Source of the DNA: Bacteroidales bacterium
GTDB lineage: Bacteria > Bacteroidota > Bacteroidia > Bacteroidales > WCHB1-69
Assembly (NCBI GenBank): GCA_017650305.1
Contig: JAGCFD010000037.1
Location: 1 to 43,778 of the forward strand
Length of the DNA: 43,778 nt
Direction: 5' to 3'
A program made the translations under genes and the position numbers. The notes under the pieces are model-generated. The model saw nothing but the letters and a program-made list of their open reading frames with translations. It was not told the DNA's origin and did not search any database. Below, in pieces: positions 17,897 through 26,886 of this stretch (position 1 is its first letter; every line of letters starts with the position of its first letter).

Positions 17897-18942
17897 ACAA
17901 AATGCTCGGCAATACGCTTCATCTCTGAAGAGACATTGTTATTCTCATAAAGGATGCCGTAGATAGTCTCCACTATCGGAATGTTCGCCTGATATTTTTT
18001 ATTAATCTCATGCACACATCGACAGGCGGTGTAGCCCTCCGATACCATGCGCAACTCCATCAGGGAGACCCGCACGGAGAGACCGTGACCAATCATGATG
18101 CCGAAAAGACGGTTGCGACTATAGGTAGAATAGGCTGTCACCAACAAATCGCCCAAATAAACAGAGTCGGAAATATGACGATCGTCGTTAGGATATACTT
18201 GTGACACAAAATATTTCATCTCTTTGAGGCAATTGGCCACATAGGCGGCGATGAAGTTGTCGCCATAGCCCAAACCACTGTAAATACCGGCACCGAGCGC
18301 ATAGATATTCTTCAGCACGATGGAGAGCTCTGCGCCGAGCAAATCGGTTGAAACCGAAGCACGGCAATACCTGTTTGTGAAGAACTTGGCCACAATACGG
18401 GCCAATTCGCTATTGGCAGAAGCCGCTGTGAGATAGGTGAACTTTTCTTGCGCAATCTCCTCGGCATGGGAAGGACCGCTGATCAAACATAGATTTTCCA
18501 CCGGCACCTTGAATTGCATCTGCATATAGTCACTTATCAATTGCATGGTCTCCGGCACAATACCTTTGACTGCCAGGATGATCTTTTTCTTATGTAATTG
18601 GCTCCGTTTCTGCAAAGGCTCCAGGCTCTTATGCAGGTAGGCAGACGGCGTGACAATAATCACATAGTCGGCCTTGGAGACCACTGAACGGATATCTGTA
18701 CTCACCTTCACCTCTTCAGGATTGATGAAGACCGAGCTGAGATATTTCGGGTTATGCCCATATTTGGAGATGCCTTCCGCGACCTCCTCCTCTCTGACCC
18801 ACCAGTGGATATGCTCCAGATTGGCCGAGATGATCTTGATGATGGCGGTTGCCCAACTGCCCCCTCCAATGACAGCGACCCTATAGCGAAGACGTGTTTT
18901 CTTGCTACGGGGCATCATTGGAATAAATTCTGAATTCGCCAT
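17893..18942 (-). CDS. gpsA: Glycerol-3-phosphate dehydrogenase [NAD(P)+]
   Basis: GpsA reduces dihydroxyacetone phosphate to sn-glycerol-3-phosphate, the backbone of membrane phospholipids. The nucleotide-binding motif is GGGSWATA (residues 26-33). The LISGPSHAEEIAQ motif and the active-site segment SIVLKNIYALGAGI are also present. At 349 residues it is slightly longer than E. coli GpsA, mostly through an N-terminal extension of about 20 residues (MANSEFIPMMPRSKKTRLRY). A TATTTTTG box lies 26 nt upstream of the start, so a new transcript probably begins here and includes the downstream FemAB-like gene. Confidence 0.95.
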   Translation of the reverse strand: MANSEFIPMMPRSKKTRLRYRVAVIGGGSWATAIIKIISANLEHIHWWVREEEVAEGISKYGHNPKYLSSVFINPEEVKVSTDIRSVVSKADYVIIVTPSAYLHKSLEPLQKRSQLHKKKIILAVKGIVPETMQLISDYMQMQFKVPVENLCLISGPSHAEEIAQEKFTYLTAASANSELARIVAKFFTNRYCRASVSTDLLGAELSIVLKNIYALGAGIYSGLGYGDNFIAAYVANCLKEMKYFVSQVYPNDDRHISDSVYLGDLLVTAYSTYSRNRLFGIMIGHGLSVRVSLMELRMVSEGYTACRCVHEINKKYQANIPIVETIYGILYENNNVSSEMKRIAEHFV

Positions 18943-18967
18943 AGATATTTAACTTTTTTTAAGGCTG

Positions 18968-18975
18968 CAAAAATA
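18968..18975 (-). promoter_or_regulatory. Promoter -7 box of gpsA
   Basis: TATTTTTG followed by CAGCC on the minus strand lies 26 nt before the gpsA ATG, in the 130-nt gap to the acyltransferase gene. Confidence 0.55.
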
Positions 18976-19072
18976 ATAAAAATGCGGGCACGAGAAAAGA
19001 AAAAATCTTAATAAAACTAAATTTAGGATTTTTCTTCTCTAGGAAAGAGGGAACTGAACCTGAAAAATGTGT

Positions 19073-19822
19073 TTACAAATGGGTGCGGGAATACCGGTAT
19101 AGGGTGTCGAGTTCCCGTTCGCGGGCCTCGTCAAAGATGCGATGCATACCCGTGGCCTTTATCTTGGCAGGCGCACCAGCCAAAAGGCAATAGGGTGCAC
19201 AATCTGAAAAGTCCTTGTTGACCAAGCTGTTGGAAGCCACAACAGTCCATGAAGCAATACGAGCGCCTTTGGCAATGGTGGTGCGATTCCCTATCCAGAT
19301 ATTATCACCCAGCTCAATCGGATCTGTGAGTTTGGGGACTTGAGAATCCTTTTCAACCAGCTCAATATAATGAAACGAAGAGTCCATGATCTGGACATCC
19401 CATGCCATTCTGACATTCTTGCCAAGTGTAATACGGTCAAAACAAAGGATACGCACATTGGTGCCGAAGATTTGCTCGTCGCCACCGATGGTCAACGTGG
19501 CATTGTCTGCAACAAGCAGATAGGATCCCATCATGAAACGAGTGTTTCCCTGAATAACCAACGTACCCCGAATATTCCATATCGTACGCTGCACACTTGT
19601 GGCAATGTAATAGTCGTTTTTGCCCACTTTCACCATTCCCGGATGTATTTCGCCGTTTGTGTCCAAGATTATCTTGCCCGCAGTGCTTCGCATCGTCATC
19701 CTACCGTAAATGTAAAACGGCAGCTTGACAGCTTGGCGGAAGGGCAACATTTTGAAGTTAAACCAGACAGTCTTACAAATATTGGTCTTAAGAAAAGTCT
19801 TGAACATACTGAAAAAACCCAT
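19073..19822 (-). CDS. Hexapeptide-repeat (left-handed beta-helix) acyltransferase
   Basis: This 249-residue protein belongs to the LbH acyltransferase superfamily (WbbJ/maltose O-acetyltransferase-like). The hexapeptide coils run through about 85-210 (GTLVIQGNTRFMMGSYLLV, ITLGKNVRMAWDVQIMDS, IELGDNIWIGNRTTIAKGARI). The usual closing segment is LLAGAPAKIKATG. The histidine in DSSFHYIE is in the expected place for the catalytic base. The N-terminal 45 residues are basic and amphipathic, perhaps for membrane association. It follows the flippase gene by 27 nt, suggesting O-acetylation of an exported glycan or lipid-linked precursor. Confidence 0.85.
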   Translation of the reverse strand: MGFFSMFKTFLKTNICKTVWFNFKMLPFRQAVKLPFYIYGRMTMRSTAGKIILDTNGEIHPGMVKVGKNDYYIATSVQRTIWNIRGTLVIQGNTRFMMGSYLLVADNATLTIGGDEQIFGTNVRILCFDRITLGKNVRMAWDVQIMDSSFHYIELVEKDSQVPKLTDPIELGDNIWIGNRTTIAKGARIASWTVVASNSLVNKDFSDCAPYCLLAGAPAKIKATGMHRIFDEARERELDTLYRYSRTHL

Positions 19823-19849
19823 GATAAAAAAACTTTTTACAAAAAAATG

Positions 19850-21316
19850 TTAATGATTTTGCTTTTGTTTATGCGCATTCCAACGATCCAAGATAATGCC
19901 TTTGTAGGTCTGATAACCCTCAAAACGGCCAACATGGGAAACGAACAAATAGAGTCCGCAAAAAACAATAATCTGGACAACCATCAGCAGATATTGGTTG
20001 ATGGGCAACATTTCACCCAGAAAAAAGATGCCTGCCCCTAAAATCAAAGAGGTGAGATAGTATATTCCCACGTCTTTCATCTGATCCCAAATACCATAAG
20101 CTATCAATCGCCTGTTAACCGCTGCGTTGATGAAGAAGCAAATATACCCCACAGACGCGATGGCCCACAGAAGTCCATAAATGCCATATCGGAAACCAAA
20201 AATAATGAGCCCGATACCTATAAGACGTTTGGACAGTTGCACGATAAGATAGACGCCACTCCGACCAAGGGATTTTATCACATTGGTATTCACGGTATTC
20301 AGGGTATAAATCATGCTTGACAAGCACAATATCCTGAAATAATTGACCGAAGGATCCCACTGCATACCATAGAGCAGTCTGATGAGAGGCTGGGCTATCA
20401 CAATCAGCAAGGCAAAAAGCGGCATGTTAAGATAGGTGATAGATTTTATCGTTTTTCGCAAAGAGGCACGAAGGCGTATTTTCTCATCTTGCAGTTCAGA
20501 AAATGCGGGAAAAGAGACATCATTCACAACGGAAGAGAGGGCGTTGGTGGGTATCTCCTCCAGCTTGCGCGCCTGGGAGTAGTATCCAAGATCCTTCGCA
20601 GAGTACCATTTGCCAATGATAAAACTCTGCAAGTTGGTATAAATCGACTCAACGAGGGATGACAACAACATCAAACCTCCAAAGCTGAACAACTCTTTGA
20701 GGGAAGTCAGACTGAACTCCAAGGTGGGTCGCCAAGAGCTCATTCCCCACAGCAACAGCACACTCACAAAACTGCAGACCAGGGAAGATGCGACAAGGCT
20801 CCAAATTCCAAAACCGGTCAGCGCCATCACAATGGAAACCACCGTGCCCGCCAATGTTGCGCAGACATTACGAATGGTAAGCTCCTTGAACCGCATCTGC
20901 TTTTGCAACTGATTGGACTGGACAAGTGAAAAAGGCAATATGAACAACACAAGACTCTGTACTCGAAGCACATTGCTCAGTTGCGGCATATCATACATCC
21001 GTGAGATTGCAGGCGCAGAAAAGAAGAGAATAAAATAGAAGATGATCGCCATCACGATGTTCCAGTAGAAAACAGTCGTATAGTCGATATGGGTAGGTTC
21101 TTTCTTTTGGATGAGAGCAGCCCCGAAGCCTCCGTTGACAAAAATGCTGGAGATGGAAACGAAGACATAGAGCATGGCGACACACCCGAAGTCTTCGGGC
21201 ACCAGAAGTCGGGCCAGCACCATATTGGTGATGAAAGAGATTCCCAGAGCACCGACTTTTCCGATCCCCGCCCAGAGCATCCCTGATATGGTCCTGTTTT
21301 TCAGACTCTCCTGCAT
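19850..21316 (-). CDS. Wzx-type polysaccharide flippase (MOP superfamily)
   Basis: A 488-residue polytopic membrane protein of the polysaccharide transporter family (WzxC-like) that would flip lipid-linked glycans across the inner membrane. The N-terminal signature SGMLWAGIGKVGALGISFITNMVLARLLVPEDFG is typical, and about 12-14 hydrophobic helices follow. The mid-protein YTNLQSFIIGKWYSAKDLGYYSQA is also a family hallmark. No glycosyltransferase or polymerase is nearby, so the donor glycan must be made elsewhere. It is followed closely by an acyltransferase and preceded by the opine-dehydrogenase-like gene. Confidence 0.9.
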   Translation of the reverse strand: MQESLKNRTISGMLWAGIGKVGALGISFITNMVLARLLVPEDFGCVAMLYVFVSISSIFVNGGFGAALIQKKEPTHIDYTTVFYWNIVMAIIFYFILFFSAPAISRMYDMPQLSNVLRVQSLVLFILPFSLVQSNQLQKQMRFKELTIRNVCATLAGTVVSIVMALTGFGIWSLVASSLVCSFVSVLLLWGMSSWRPTLEFSLTSLKELFSFGGLMLLSSLVESIYTNLQSFIIGKWYSAKDLGYYSQARKLEEIPTNALSSVVNDVSFPAFSELQDEKIRLRASLRKTIKSITYLNMPLFALLIVIAQPLIRLLYGMQWDPSVNYFRILCLSSMIYTLNTVNTNVIKSLGRSGVYLIVQLSKRLIGIGLIIFGFRYGIYGLLWAIASVGYICFFINAAVNRRLIAYGIWDQMKDVGIYYLTSLILGAGIFFLGEMLPINQYLLMVVQIIVFCGLYLFVSHVGRFEGYQTYKGIILDRWNAHKQKQNH

Positions 21317-21325
21317 CTTGTGATC

Positions 21326-22411
21326 TTATTGTTCTATGGCAAGTGCAATATCTTGCACCGTCACCTGTTCCTTCCCAAGCAAATATTGTATAGTTCGGGC
21401 TTCTGACCGCAAATCCTTTTCAATCAAAGCAGAAGAAAGCGTGATGATGGAGTCTGCTATGGATGTATCCACGCCTGCCACGCGTCCGATAGAGGTGTAA
21501 AGGCCAAGACCGACAGGCACATCTTCCGTCAGATAACGGTGATGTATGGTAGACGGACCCTTGTTGGCCGCATTAGAGAAAGAGCGAAAAACCTCCATGG
21601 CATCGATTGTAAGATCCTCTTCATTACGCCACTTGGCTGCTTCAAAGTAGTTCAATGGTTCGCAGCCGAATGCCTTCAGCACGTTGTTCTTCTGACGGTC
21701 AAAAGCATGAATGACATGGACAACCGAGTCGGTAAAGGCCTCCTTGTACATCCAAAACTCGCCGCCGCTGTGTTCGATGCGGGAGGCAGAAAACACGATG
21801 CCGATAGGGTGCACGATCATATTGGGATTGTGCATGGCCGACTCCAAAATATGCTTGCGCGTATATCGGGTATTGTCGAACATCTTCGAAAACACCGACA
21901 GCACCTGGTCTGTAGCGGCCACTGGCAGTGCTGAAATGGCATTGCGGGGATTGTAGAAAGTGACGTGCACATACAGCTGATCCACGATACGGCCGTTGTA
22001 GGCCGTCGTCTCCCACTCGCTATAAACCACTTCTTTGTGGATATACTTCTTGAAAATCAAGCTGCCCATATAACCCGGAACAAGCGCAATAATTTGTCCG
22101 TCACGCACATAGGGGGCAATATTTTGGGCAACAGATTCATGTTGGGAGGTGGTAGTCATCACCATGATGACGTCGGCAAAAGAGACTGCCTGCTCCACAT
22201 CGCGGGTGATGAGGTCCGGTTTGGCAAAGAAATGCTTGCCATTCTGAGTTTCATCTATGACGTTGAAGCCTCCGACCTCCATCATGGATTTGAAGAACTC
22301 CGTCTGAGACACGGTTGATGTCTTCAACAAACATACTGGTATATGCCGTTCAATCAGTTTTGCAGCATGTACCATGCCGGCATTGCCACATCCGATAATG
22401 GTTACTTTCAT
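21326..22411 (-). CDS. NAD(P)-dependent octopine/nopaline dehydrogenase family protein
   Basis: The 361 residues have an N-terminal Rossmann domain (IIGCGNAGMVHAAKL; glycines at about 7-12) and a C-terminal octopine-dehydrogenase domain (ESAMHNPNMIVHPIG with its conserved His, and KGPSTIHHRYLTEDVPVGL). Family members reductively join an amino acid to a keto acid, or act as related 2-hydroxyacid or ketopantoate-like reductases. The substrate cannot be deduced. It lies 9 nt upstream of the flippase gene and 28 nt downstream of the purine nucleoside phosphorylase, so a role in providing a glycan substituent is possible but unproven. Confidence 0.82.
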   Translation of the reverse strand: MKVTIIGCGNAGMVHAAKLIERHIPVCLLKTSTVSQTEFFKSMMEVGGFNVIDETQNGKHFFAKPDLITRDVEQAVSFADVIMVMTTTSQHESVAQNIAPYVRDGQIIALVPGYMGSLIFKKYIHKEVVYSEWETTAYNGRIVDQLYVHVTFYNPRNAISALPVAATDQVLSVFSKMFDNTRYTRKHILESAMHNPNMIVHPIGIVFSASRIEHSGGEFWMYKEAFTDSVVHVIHAFDRQKNNVLKAFGCEPLNYFEAAKWRNEEDLTIDAMEVFRSFSNAANKGPSTIHHRYLTEDVPVGLGLYTSIGRVAGVDTSIADSIITLSSALIEKDLRSEARTIQYLLGKEQVTVQDIALAIEQ

Positions 22412-22439
22412 TGTGATAGCAATATAGAGTAAAAAAAAA

Positions 22440-23264
22440 CTACAGTTCGGGCATCATCTCGCTGATGAGCTTGATCATTTTCGGTTCGGCAGAATTGGCA
22501 GCGGCCAGCACCTCCTCATGAGTTGCCTCCATCACCTGGCCCACCACACCTAAATCTGTGATGACGGACAAGGCAAAGACTTCCATTCCGCGGTAAACAC
22601 CGACGATGGCTTCAGGAACAGTGGACATACCCACGGCATCCGCACCAAGCAAGTAGTATGCTTTATACTCGGCTGGCGTCTCAAAACAAGGTCCGGTAAC
22701 CCCAATGTACACACCTTCTTGAAGATGGATGTTATGCTCACGGGCCTTCTGACGAGCCAATTTTCTCAAGCGTTGTGAATAAACCTCACTCATGTTCGGG
22801 AAACGAGGACCGAGCGTGTCATCGTTAGGTCCCAACAATGGATTGTTTCCAAAGAAATTGATATGGTCTCTAATCAGCATAATATCGCCCACCTGGAAAG
22901 TGGGGTTCATGCCGCCCGCCGCATTGGACAGTATCAAAACCTTAATTCCCAACCCAGCAAAGACCATCTCGGGATAGGTAACTATATCCATCGGATAGCC
23001 TTCGTAATAGTGAAAACGACCATTCAGCACCACAACGTCCACATTGTTAATACGTCCGAAAATCAACGTGCCCTTATGGCCCTTGACGGTAGACACCGGG
23101 AAGTTCGGGATCTCCGCATACGGAATCTCATCCAAAATCTCCATACTCTTGGTCAGGCCACCCAATCCGGAACCCAGCACAATGGCTGTTTTAGGGTTAA
23201 TAGTCATCCTGTTCTGCAGGAATTCAATAGTTTTCTTAGATCTTTCGTATTGTTCTTTCAACAT
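22440..23264 (-). CDS. punA: Purine nucleoside phosphorylase, trimeric (PNP-I, PunA-like)
   Basis: This enzyme splits purine nucleosides with phosphate into the base and ribose-1-phosphate. The 274-residue length fits the trimeric (hexapeptide-free, inosine/guanosine-specific) family. Motifs: phosphate loop VLGSGLGGL (31-33 GSG), H63 in VKGHKGTL, NGRFHYYEGY (81-90), SNAAGGMN, the purine-binding glutamate E195 in GPCFETPAEY, and DAVGMSTVPEAI. Its start overlaps the 3' end of lpxK by 7 nt, so the two are coupled. Confidence 0.95.
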   Translation of the reverse strand: MLKEQYERSKKTIEFLQNRMTINPKTAIVLGSGLGGLTKSMEILDEIPYAEIPNFPVSTVKGHKGTLIFGRINNVDVVVLNGRFHYYEGYPMDIVTYPEMVFAGLGIKVLILSNAAGGMNPTFQVGDIMLIRDHINFFGNNPLLGPNDDTLGPRFPNMSEVYSQRLRKLARQKAREHNIHLQEGVYIGVTGPCFETPAEYKAYYLLGADAVGMSTVPEAIVGVYRGMEVFALSVITDLGVVGQVMEATHEEVLAAANSAEPKMIKLISEMMPEL

Positions 23265-24340
23265 AGCTTTTGAATTTTCTGATTGAATAATAGTTGTTCA
23301 TCCTCGAACAGAAATTGCACGGAGATGGGTATAATAAAAATAGGGAGCGAAGATACTGTTTTTTTCAATATCTCTTCCTGCATTCGCATCCAATCTTTTT
23401 CAGTGGTCACCACAATGCGGCCAGGGTTGTTTGCAACATCAAGTTCTCCAGCCAAAGCATCCATCTCAGCAACAGAATACTGATGATGGTCTGCATATTT
23501 GATATGTTTGTGAACCAAATAGTGCTTCCCCAGATAATCCGCCAGTGGTTGAGAGTGGCCAATACCAGTGACCAGCAACACTTCCCGAAGACCATCCAAA
23601 GGGATTTGACGGGCAGGAGCGGTCACGGGGAGGGGGTCCTGGTACTTATAGGTGGTGAAGAAAAGTGGTTGTTCAGGCGTAAGCAGTAATTTTTGTCGCC
23701 ACTCCTCTTTTCGGATGTTTTCGGGTTCCTCCGTTGTTTTGGTCACAACAACCATGTCGGCGTCGTGCACCGCGGAAGGAAACTCCCGGAGCCGCCCAGC
23801 CGGCAAGGGATAGTCCACAAAATAAGGCCATGAGTATTCTGTCAGCACCATATTGAGATCTGCCTTCAAAGAAAGATGCTGATAGGCGTCGTCAAGCACC
23901 ACGACATCAGTGGCTGGAGCATCTTGACAAAGTTTGCGGATGCCTTCCAGCCTGTCGCCATCCACCGCCAAGGGGATATCAGGATAGACAGTGTGCAACA
24001 ACAAGGGTTCATCGCCGATGAGGGAGGCGGACATTTGTCCTTCAGGCACATGATCGGCAAACACATAGCCTTTGGAGCGACGACCGTAGCCACGACTGAG
24101 CAGTGCAGGTTTATGAGAAGACTGCAACTGGGATATCACATAAGCCACATGGGGAGTCTTGCCGGTGCCTCCGACAGCCAAATTGCCGACACAGATGGTT
24201 GGCACCTCCGCCCTCCGCGACCGGAGGACTTGCTTATTATAGCACCAGCGACGCAGGCGGACAATCTGACCAAACAACCATCCAAGCGGTTTCAGCAAAT
24301 GGCGGATGCGGCGAGGGATATGTATCCTTTTAACACTCAT
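23258..24340 (-). CDS. lpxK: Tetraacyldisaccharide 4'-kinase
   Basis: LpxK phosphorylates the lipid A disaccharide precursor at the 4' position on the cytoplasmic face of the inner membrane. The Walker A motif is GGTGKT (57-62), inside the family signature PTICVGNLAVGGTGKTPHV. Other conserved segments are ALLSRGYGRRSKGY, DEPLL, VVLDDAYQHLSLKADLN, and TTEKDWMRM near the C-terminus. The 360-residue length is normal. It overlaps phoH by one base (stop/start) and the purine phosphorylase by 7 nt. Confidence 0.95.
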   Translation of the reverse strand: MSVKRIHIPRRIRHLLKPLGWLFGQIVRLRRWCYNKQVLRSRRAEVPTICVGNLAVGGTGKTPHVAYVISQLQSSHKPALLSRGYGRRSKGYVFADHVPEGQMSASLIGDEPLLLHTVYPDIPLAVDGDRLEGIRKLCQDAPATDVVVLDDAYQHLSLKADLNMVLTEYSWPYFVDYPLPAGRLREFPSAVHDADMVVVTKTTEEPENIRKEEWRQKLLLTPEQPLFFTTYKYQDPLPVTAPARQIPLDGLREVLLVTGIGHSQPLADYLGKHYLVHKHIKYADHHQYSVAEMDALAGELDVANNPGRIVVTTEKDWMRMQEEILKKTVSSLPIFIIPISVQFLFEDEQLLFNQKIQKLC

Positions 24341-25359
24341 TATTTCTCAGTTTTCTCAGGCACACCCTTCTCGGCAGCACGGGCGAGTCGGGCAGCTTTG
24401 GCTTTCTCTTCCTGCTCTTGCTCATAAGCCTCATAACGAGTGATGATTTTGGTCACCAGATGATGTCGCACCACATCTTTGGTATCCATATAGATAAAAT
24501 CGATGCCGGAAATGCCACGCAGGACGCGGTCGGCCTGCAACAGTCCCGACTGCTGGTTTTTAGGGAGGTCTATCTGGGTTATGTCGCCAGTGATGAAGAA
24601 CTTGGCATTCTTGCCCATACGGGTCAGGAACATCTTCAGCTGGGCAGAGGTGGCGTTCTGGGCCTCATCCAATATCACGTAGGCGTTGTCAAGTGTACGG
24701 CCACGCATAAATGCCAAGGGAGCTATCTCCACCACCTTGTCTTCCATATAACTCATCAGCTTCTGCATGGGCATCATATCCCAAAGTGCATCATAGAGGG
24801 GTTGGAGATAGGGATCCAGCTTGTCGCGCAGGTCGCCCGGAAGGAATCCAAGGTTCTCGCCCGCCTCCACGGCCGGACGCGTCAAGATGATGCGCCGGAT
24901 CTGCTTGTTCTTCAACGCCCTAACAGCCAAGGCCACCGCCGTATAAGTCTTACCTGTACCGGCAGGACCCACCACAAAGACCATGTCGTTCTTTTCTGCA
25001 CTGTCCACCAATCTTTTCTGGTTCGGAGTGATGGCTTTGATGGCTTTCCCTTCCCTGCCATACAAAATGACATTCTTATCACCACTGTTAAGACGATAAA
25101 AACGATCATCCTCCAAAGCTGTTATGTTGAGAATGTCGGTCTCTGTCAACTTGCCAAACTGCTCCAGATGACTCTCTAACAGATGAATTCTATTTTCAAA
25201 CAATTCCACCTCACCCTCTTCCCCTATGACCTTCAGGGCATTGCCACGGGCCACAATCTTCAACTTGGAAAAGATGTGGGATAACAAATCTATATTGGCG
25301 TTCTGTGCGCCAAAAAGTCCCACCACAATGGAGGGTTCTATTTCTATGATTTTTTCCAT
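24340..25359 (-). CDS. phoH: PhoH family ATPase
   Basis: PhoH-like proteins are cytoplasmic ATPases thought to act with RNA-processing factors. The 339 residues contain an N-terminal RNA-binding-like region and the ATPase core: Walker A GPAGTGKT (131-138), then ILTRPAVEAGENLGFLPGD, Walker B-like YVILDEAQNAT and the FITGDITQIDLP motif. The charged C-terminal tail is Lys/Glu/Ala-rich. The gene begins 3 nt after the stop of the M23 peptidase gene and touches lpxK, so it is part of a tight operon. Confidence 0.93.
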   Translation of the reverse strand: MEKIIEIEPSIVVGLFGAQNANIDLLSHIFSKLKIVARGNALKVIGEEGEVELFENRIHLLESHLEQFGKLTETDILNITALEDDRFYRLNSGDKNVILYGREGKAIKAITPNQKRLVDSAEKNDMVFVVGPAGTGKTYTAVALAVRALKNKQIRRIILTRPAVEAGENLGFLPGDLRDKLDPYLQPLYDALWDMMPMQKLMSYMEDKVVEIAPLAFMRGRTLDNAYVILDEAQNATSAQLKMFLTRMGKNAKFFITGDITQIDLPKNQQSGLLQADRVLRGISGIDFIYMDTKDVVRHHLVTKIITRYEAYEQEQEEKAKAARLARAAEKGVPEKTEK

Positions 25360-25362
25360 ATT

Positions 25363-26277
25363 TTATTCTACTACAAGATAGTCTAACGGATTGACTGGAA
25401 ATCCATTATACCACAATTCAAAATGCAGGTGACTATTCTTCCCACCCTCAGATGCGGTATTACCCATCAAGGCGATGGGAGTACCGGCAGAAACGCGCGC
25501 TCCAGTCTTTTTCAGTAGCGAGGCATTTCTTTTGTAAATGGAAATGAGGTTGCCAGGATGCTGAACCACAATAACATAACCATCCATCATGTTGAAATAG
25601 GTCGAGATGACTACCCCATCGGCCACACTCGTAACAGTTGTCCGGTCATTGTTGGCAATATCAATGCCATAATGCCCCTTGACAGCATCAAAAAGACGTA
25701 CAACCGCGCCGATGGCAGGCGGGAAAAGGTTGAGGTTCGTAATCTTGGCCTGCTCGATATTAGGCACACCAGCACCACCACTCACACTCTCTTCGGAACG
25801 TGCCAGAATCATATCCGACTCTTCCAGCAACTCTTCCGTGGCTTTCATCCGGTCTTTATCACGTTCAACAGCATGCACAGACGGCGTCTTGCTCGCCTCC
25901 TCGTCCATCTCTTCCGTTGTGGGCACCTTACCAGACAACATGGTCGTAAAGTTATCTATGTACTGCTGATTATACTGGATAACCTGCTCCAAAGAATCGA
26001 TATGCTCCACGGCTTGCTTGTACAACTTGTAATCATTTTTCGAAGTGTAACCAGGGATGTACATACGCAATGGCGTGAGGGCAATAAGAATGGTGGTCAG
26101 CAAAATGAGAACGGCAGCGGCAATGACGCCAATAACAAACATCTTCTGGATGGTCAGTCGCTTGATCACCCACTGCTGCTCATGTGTCTGCTCGTTGGAA
26201 AACACAATTCTGTAGTGAGTTTTCCACTCACTCTTGATGATATTCCAGACGTGTTTTATCTTTTGAAACTTTCCCAT
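25363..26277 (-). CDS. Membrane-anchored M23 family metallopeptidase
   Basis: A peptidoglycan-hydrolase-type protein of 304 residues: a short basic N-terminus, one membrane helix (about 48-68), a coiled-coil-like stalk (85-160) and an M23 (LytM-like) domain (about 185-300). The zinc ligands are in place: H202 and D206 (GHYGIDIA) and H285 (SHLHFELW); H283 is also present. The histidine normally found in the Y-x-H-N segment is Arg here (YKRN, R250), so catalysis may be weakened. It could regulate another hydrolase or retain activity. A TATCTTTG box lies just upstream in the gap after coaE. Confidence 0.88.
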   Translation of the reverse strand: MGKFQKIKHVWNIIKSEWKTHYRIVFSNEQTHEQQWVIKRLTIQKMFVIGVIAAAVLILLTTILIALTPLRMYIPGYTSKNDYKLYKQAVEHIDSLEQVIQYNQQYIDNFTTMLSGKVPTTEEMDEEASKTPSVHAVERDKDRMKATEELLEESDMILARSEESVSGGAGVPNIEQAKITNLNLFPPAIGAVVRLFDAVKGHYGIDIANNDRTTVTSVADGVVISTYFNMMDGYVIVVQHPGNLISIYKRNASLLKKTGARVSAGTPIALMGNTASEGGKNSHLHFELWYNGFPVNPLDYLVVE

Positions 26278-26300
26278 ACGAGACTTTATAAAACAAACGG

Positions 26301-26308
26301 CAAAGATA
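26301..26308 (-). promoter_or_regulatory. Promoter -7 box of the M23-phoH-lpxK unit
   Basis: TATCTTTG on the minus strand lies 24 nt upstream of the M23 gene, in the 33-nt gap after coaE. Confidence 0.5.
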
Positions 26309-26310
26309 CA

Positions 26311-26886
26311 CTAAAATAATGATTCCCTGTTGATAAATTTACGAGACATTGCATAAGTCTCTCCAGTACAAATCACTAAGTCTGCCCGCTGGCATTTTTC
26401 CTCCTGCGACATTTGATGAGACATCCGCCGCAGAATATCCTCTCTGCTCAGATTGGGATTGCGCTCCTGGACCCGCAGGATACGCAATTCCAACGGAGCG
26501 TCCACCACAATGATCTTGTCAAAATATTTGGTCAGGCCGGCCTCAAACACAATGGCAGACTCCATCATCACCGCTGAAGCCTGCTGCCGCTCCGCCCAAC
26601 TGACGAAGCGCTCCATAACCGCCGGGTGCACCAGCCGATTCAACTTCTGCAGATTCTCCTCATTTCCAAAAACCAGCCTCGATAAAACAGAAATGTCGAC
26701 TTTCTGTCCAGAAATCAATGCAGGATCGTCAAAAAGGGCCATTAGCTTTTGCTGAAAATTGACATCTTCATAAAGCTTTTTAGCTTCGTCATCCGCATAA
26801 AAAACAGGAATACCCATGTGGGTAAAATGTTTGGACAGATAGGTCTTGCCTGTTCCAATGCCGCCGGTTAATGCTATCTTATACAT
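26311..26886 (-). CDS. coaE: Dephospho-CoA kinase
   Basis: CoaE phosphorylates dephospho-CoA, the last step of coenzyme A synthesis. Starting at the ATG at 26886, which overlaps the end of folP by 8 nt, the 191-residue protein opens directly with the P-loop (MYKIALTGGIGTGKT; P-loop 8-15). The family segments FYADDEAKKLYED, NRLVHPAVMERF and ESAIVFEAGLTKYFDKIIVVDAP follow. A longer reading from 26997 would lie within folP and adds no family residues. Confidence 0.95.
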   Translation of the reverse strand: MYKIALTGGIGTGKTYLSKHFTHMGIPVFYADDEAKKLYEDVNFQQKLMALFDDPALISGQKVDISVLSRLVFGNEENLQKLNRLVHPAVMERFVSWAERQQASAVMMESAIVFEAGLTKYFDKIIVVDAPLELRILRVQERNPNLSREDILRRMSHQMSQEEKCQRADLVICTGETYAMSRKFINRESLF

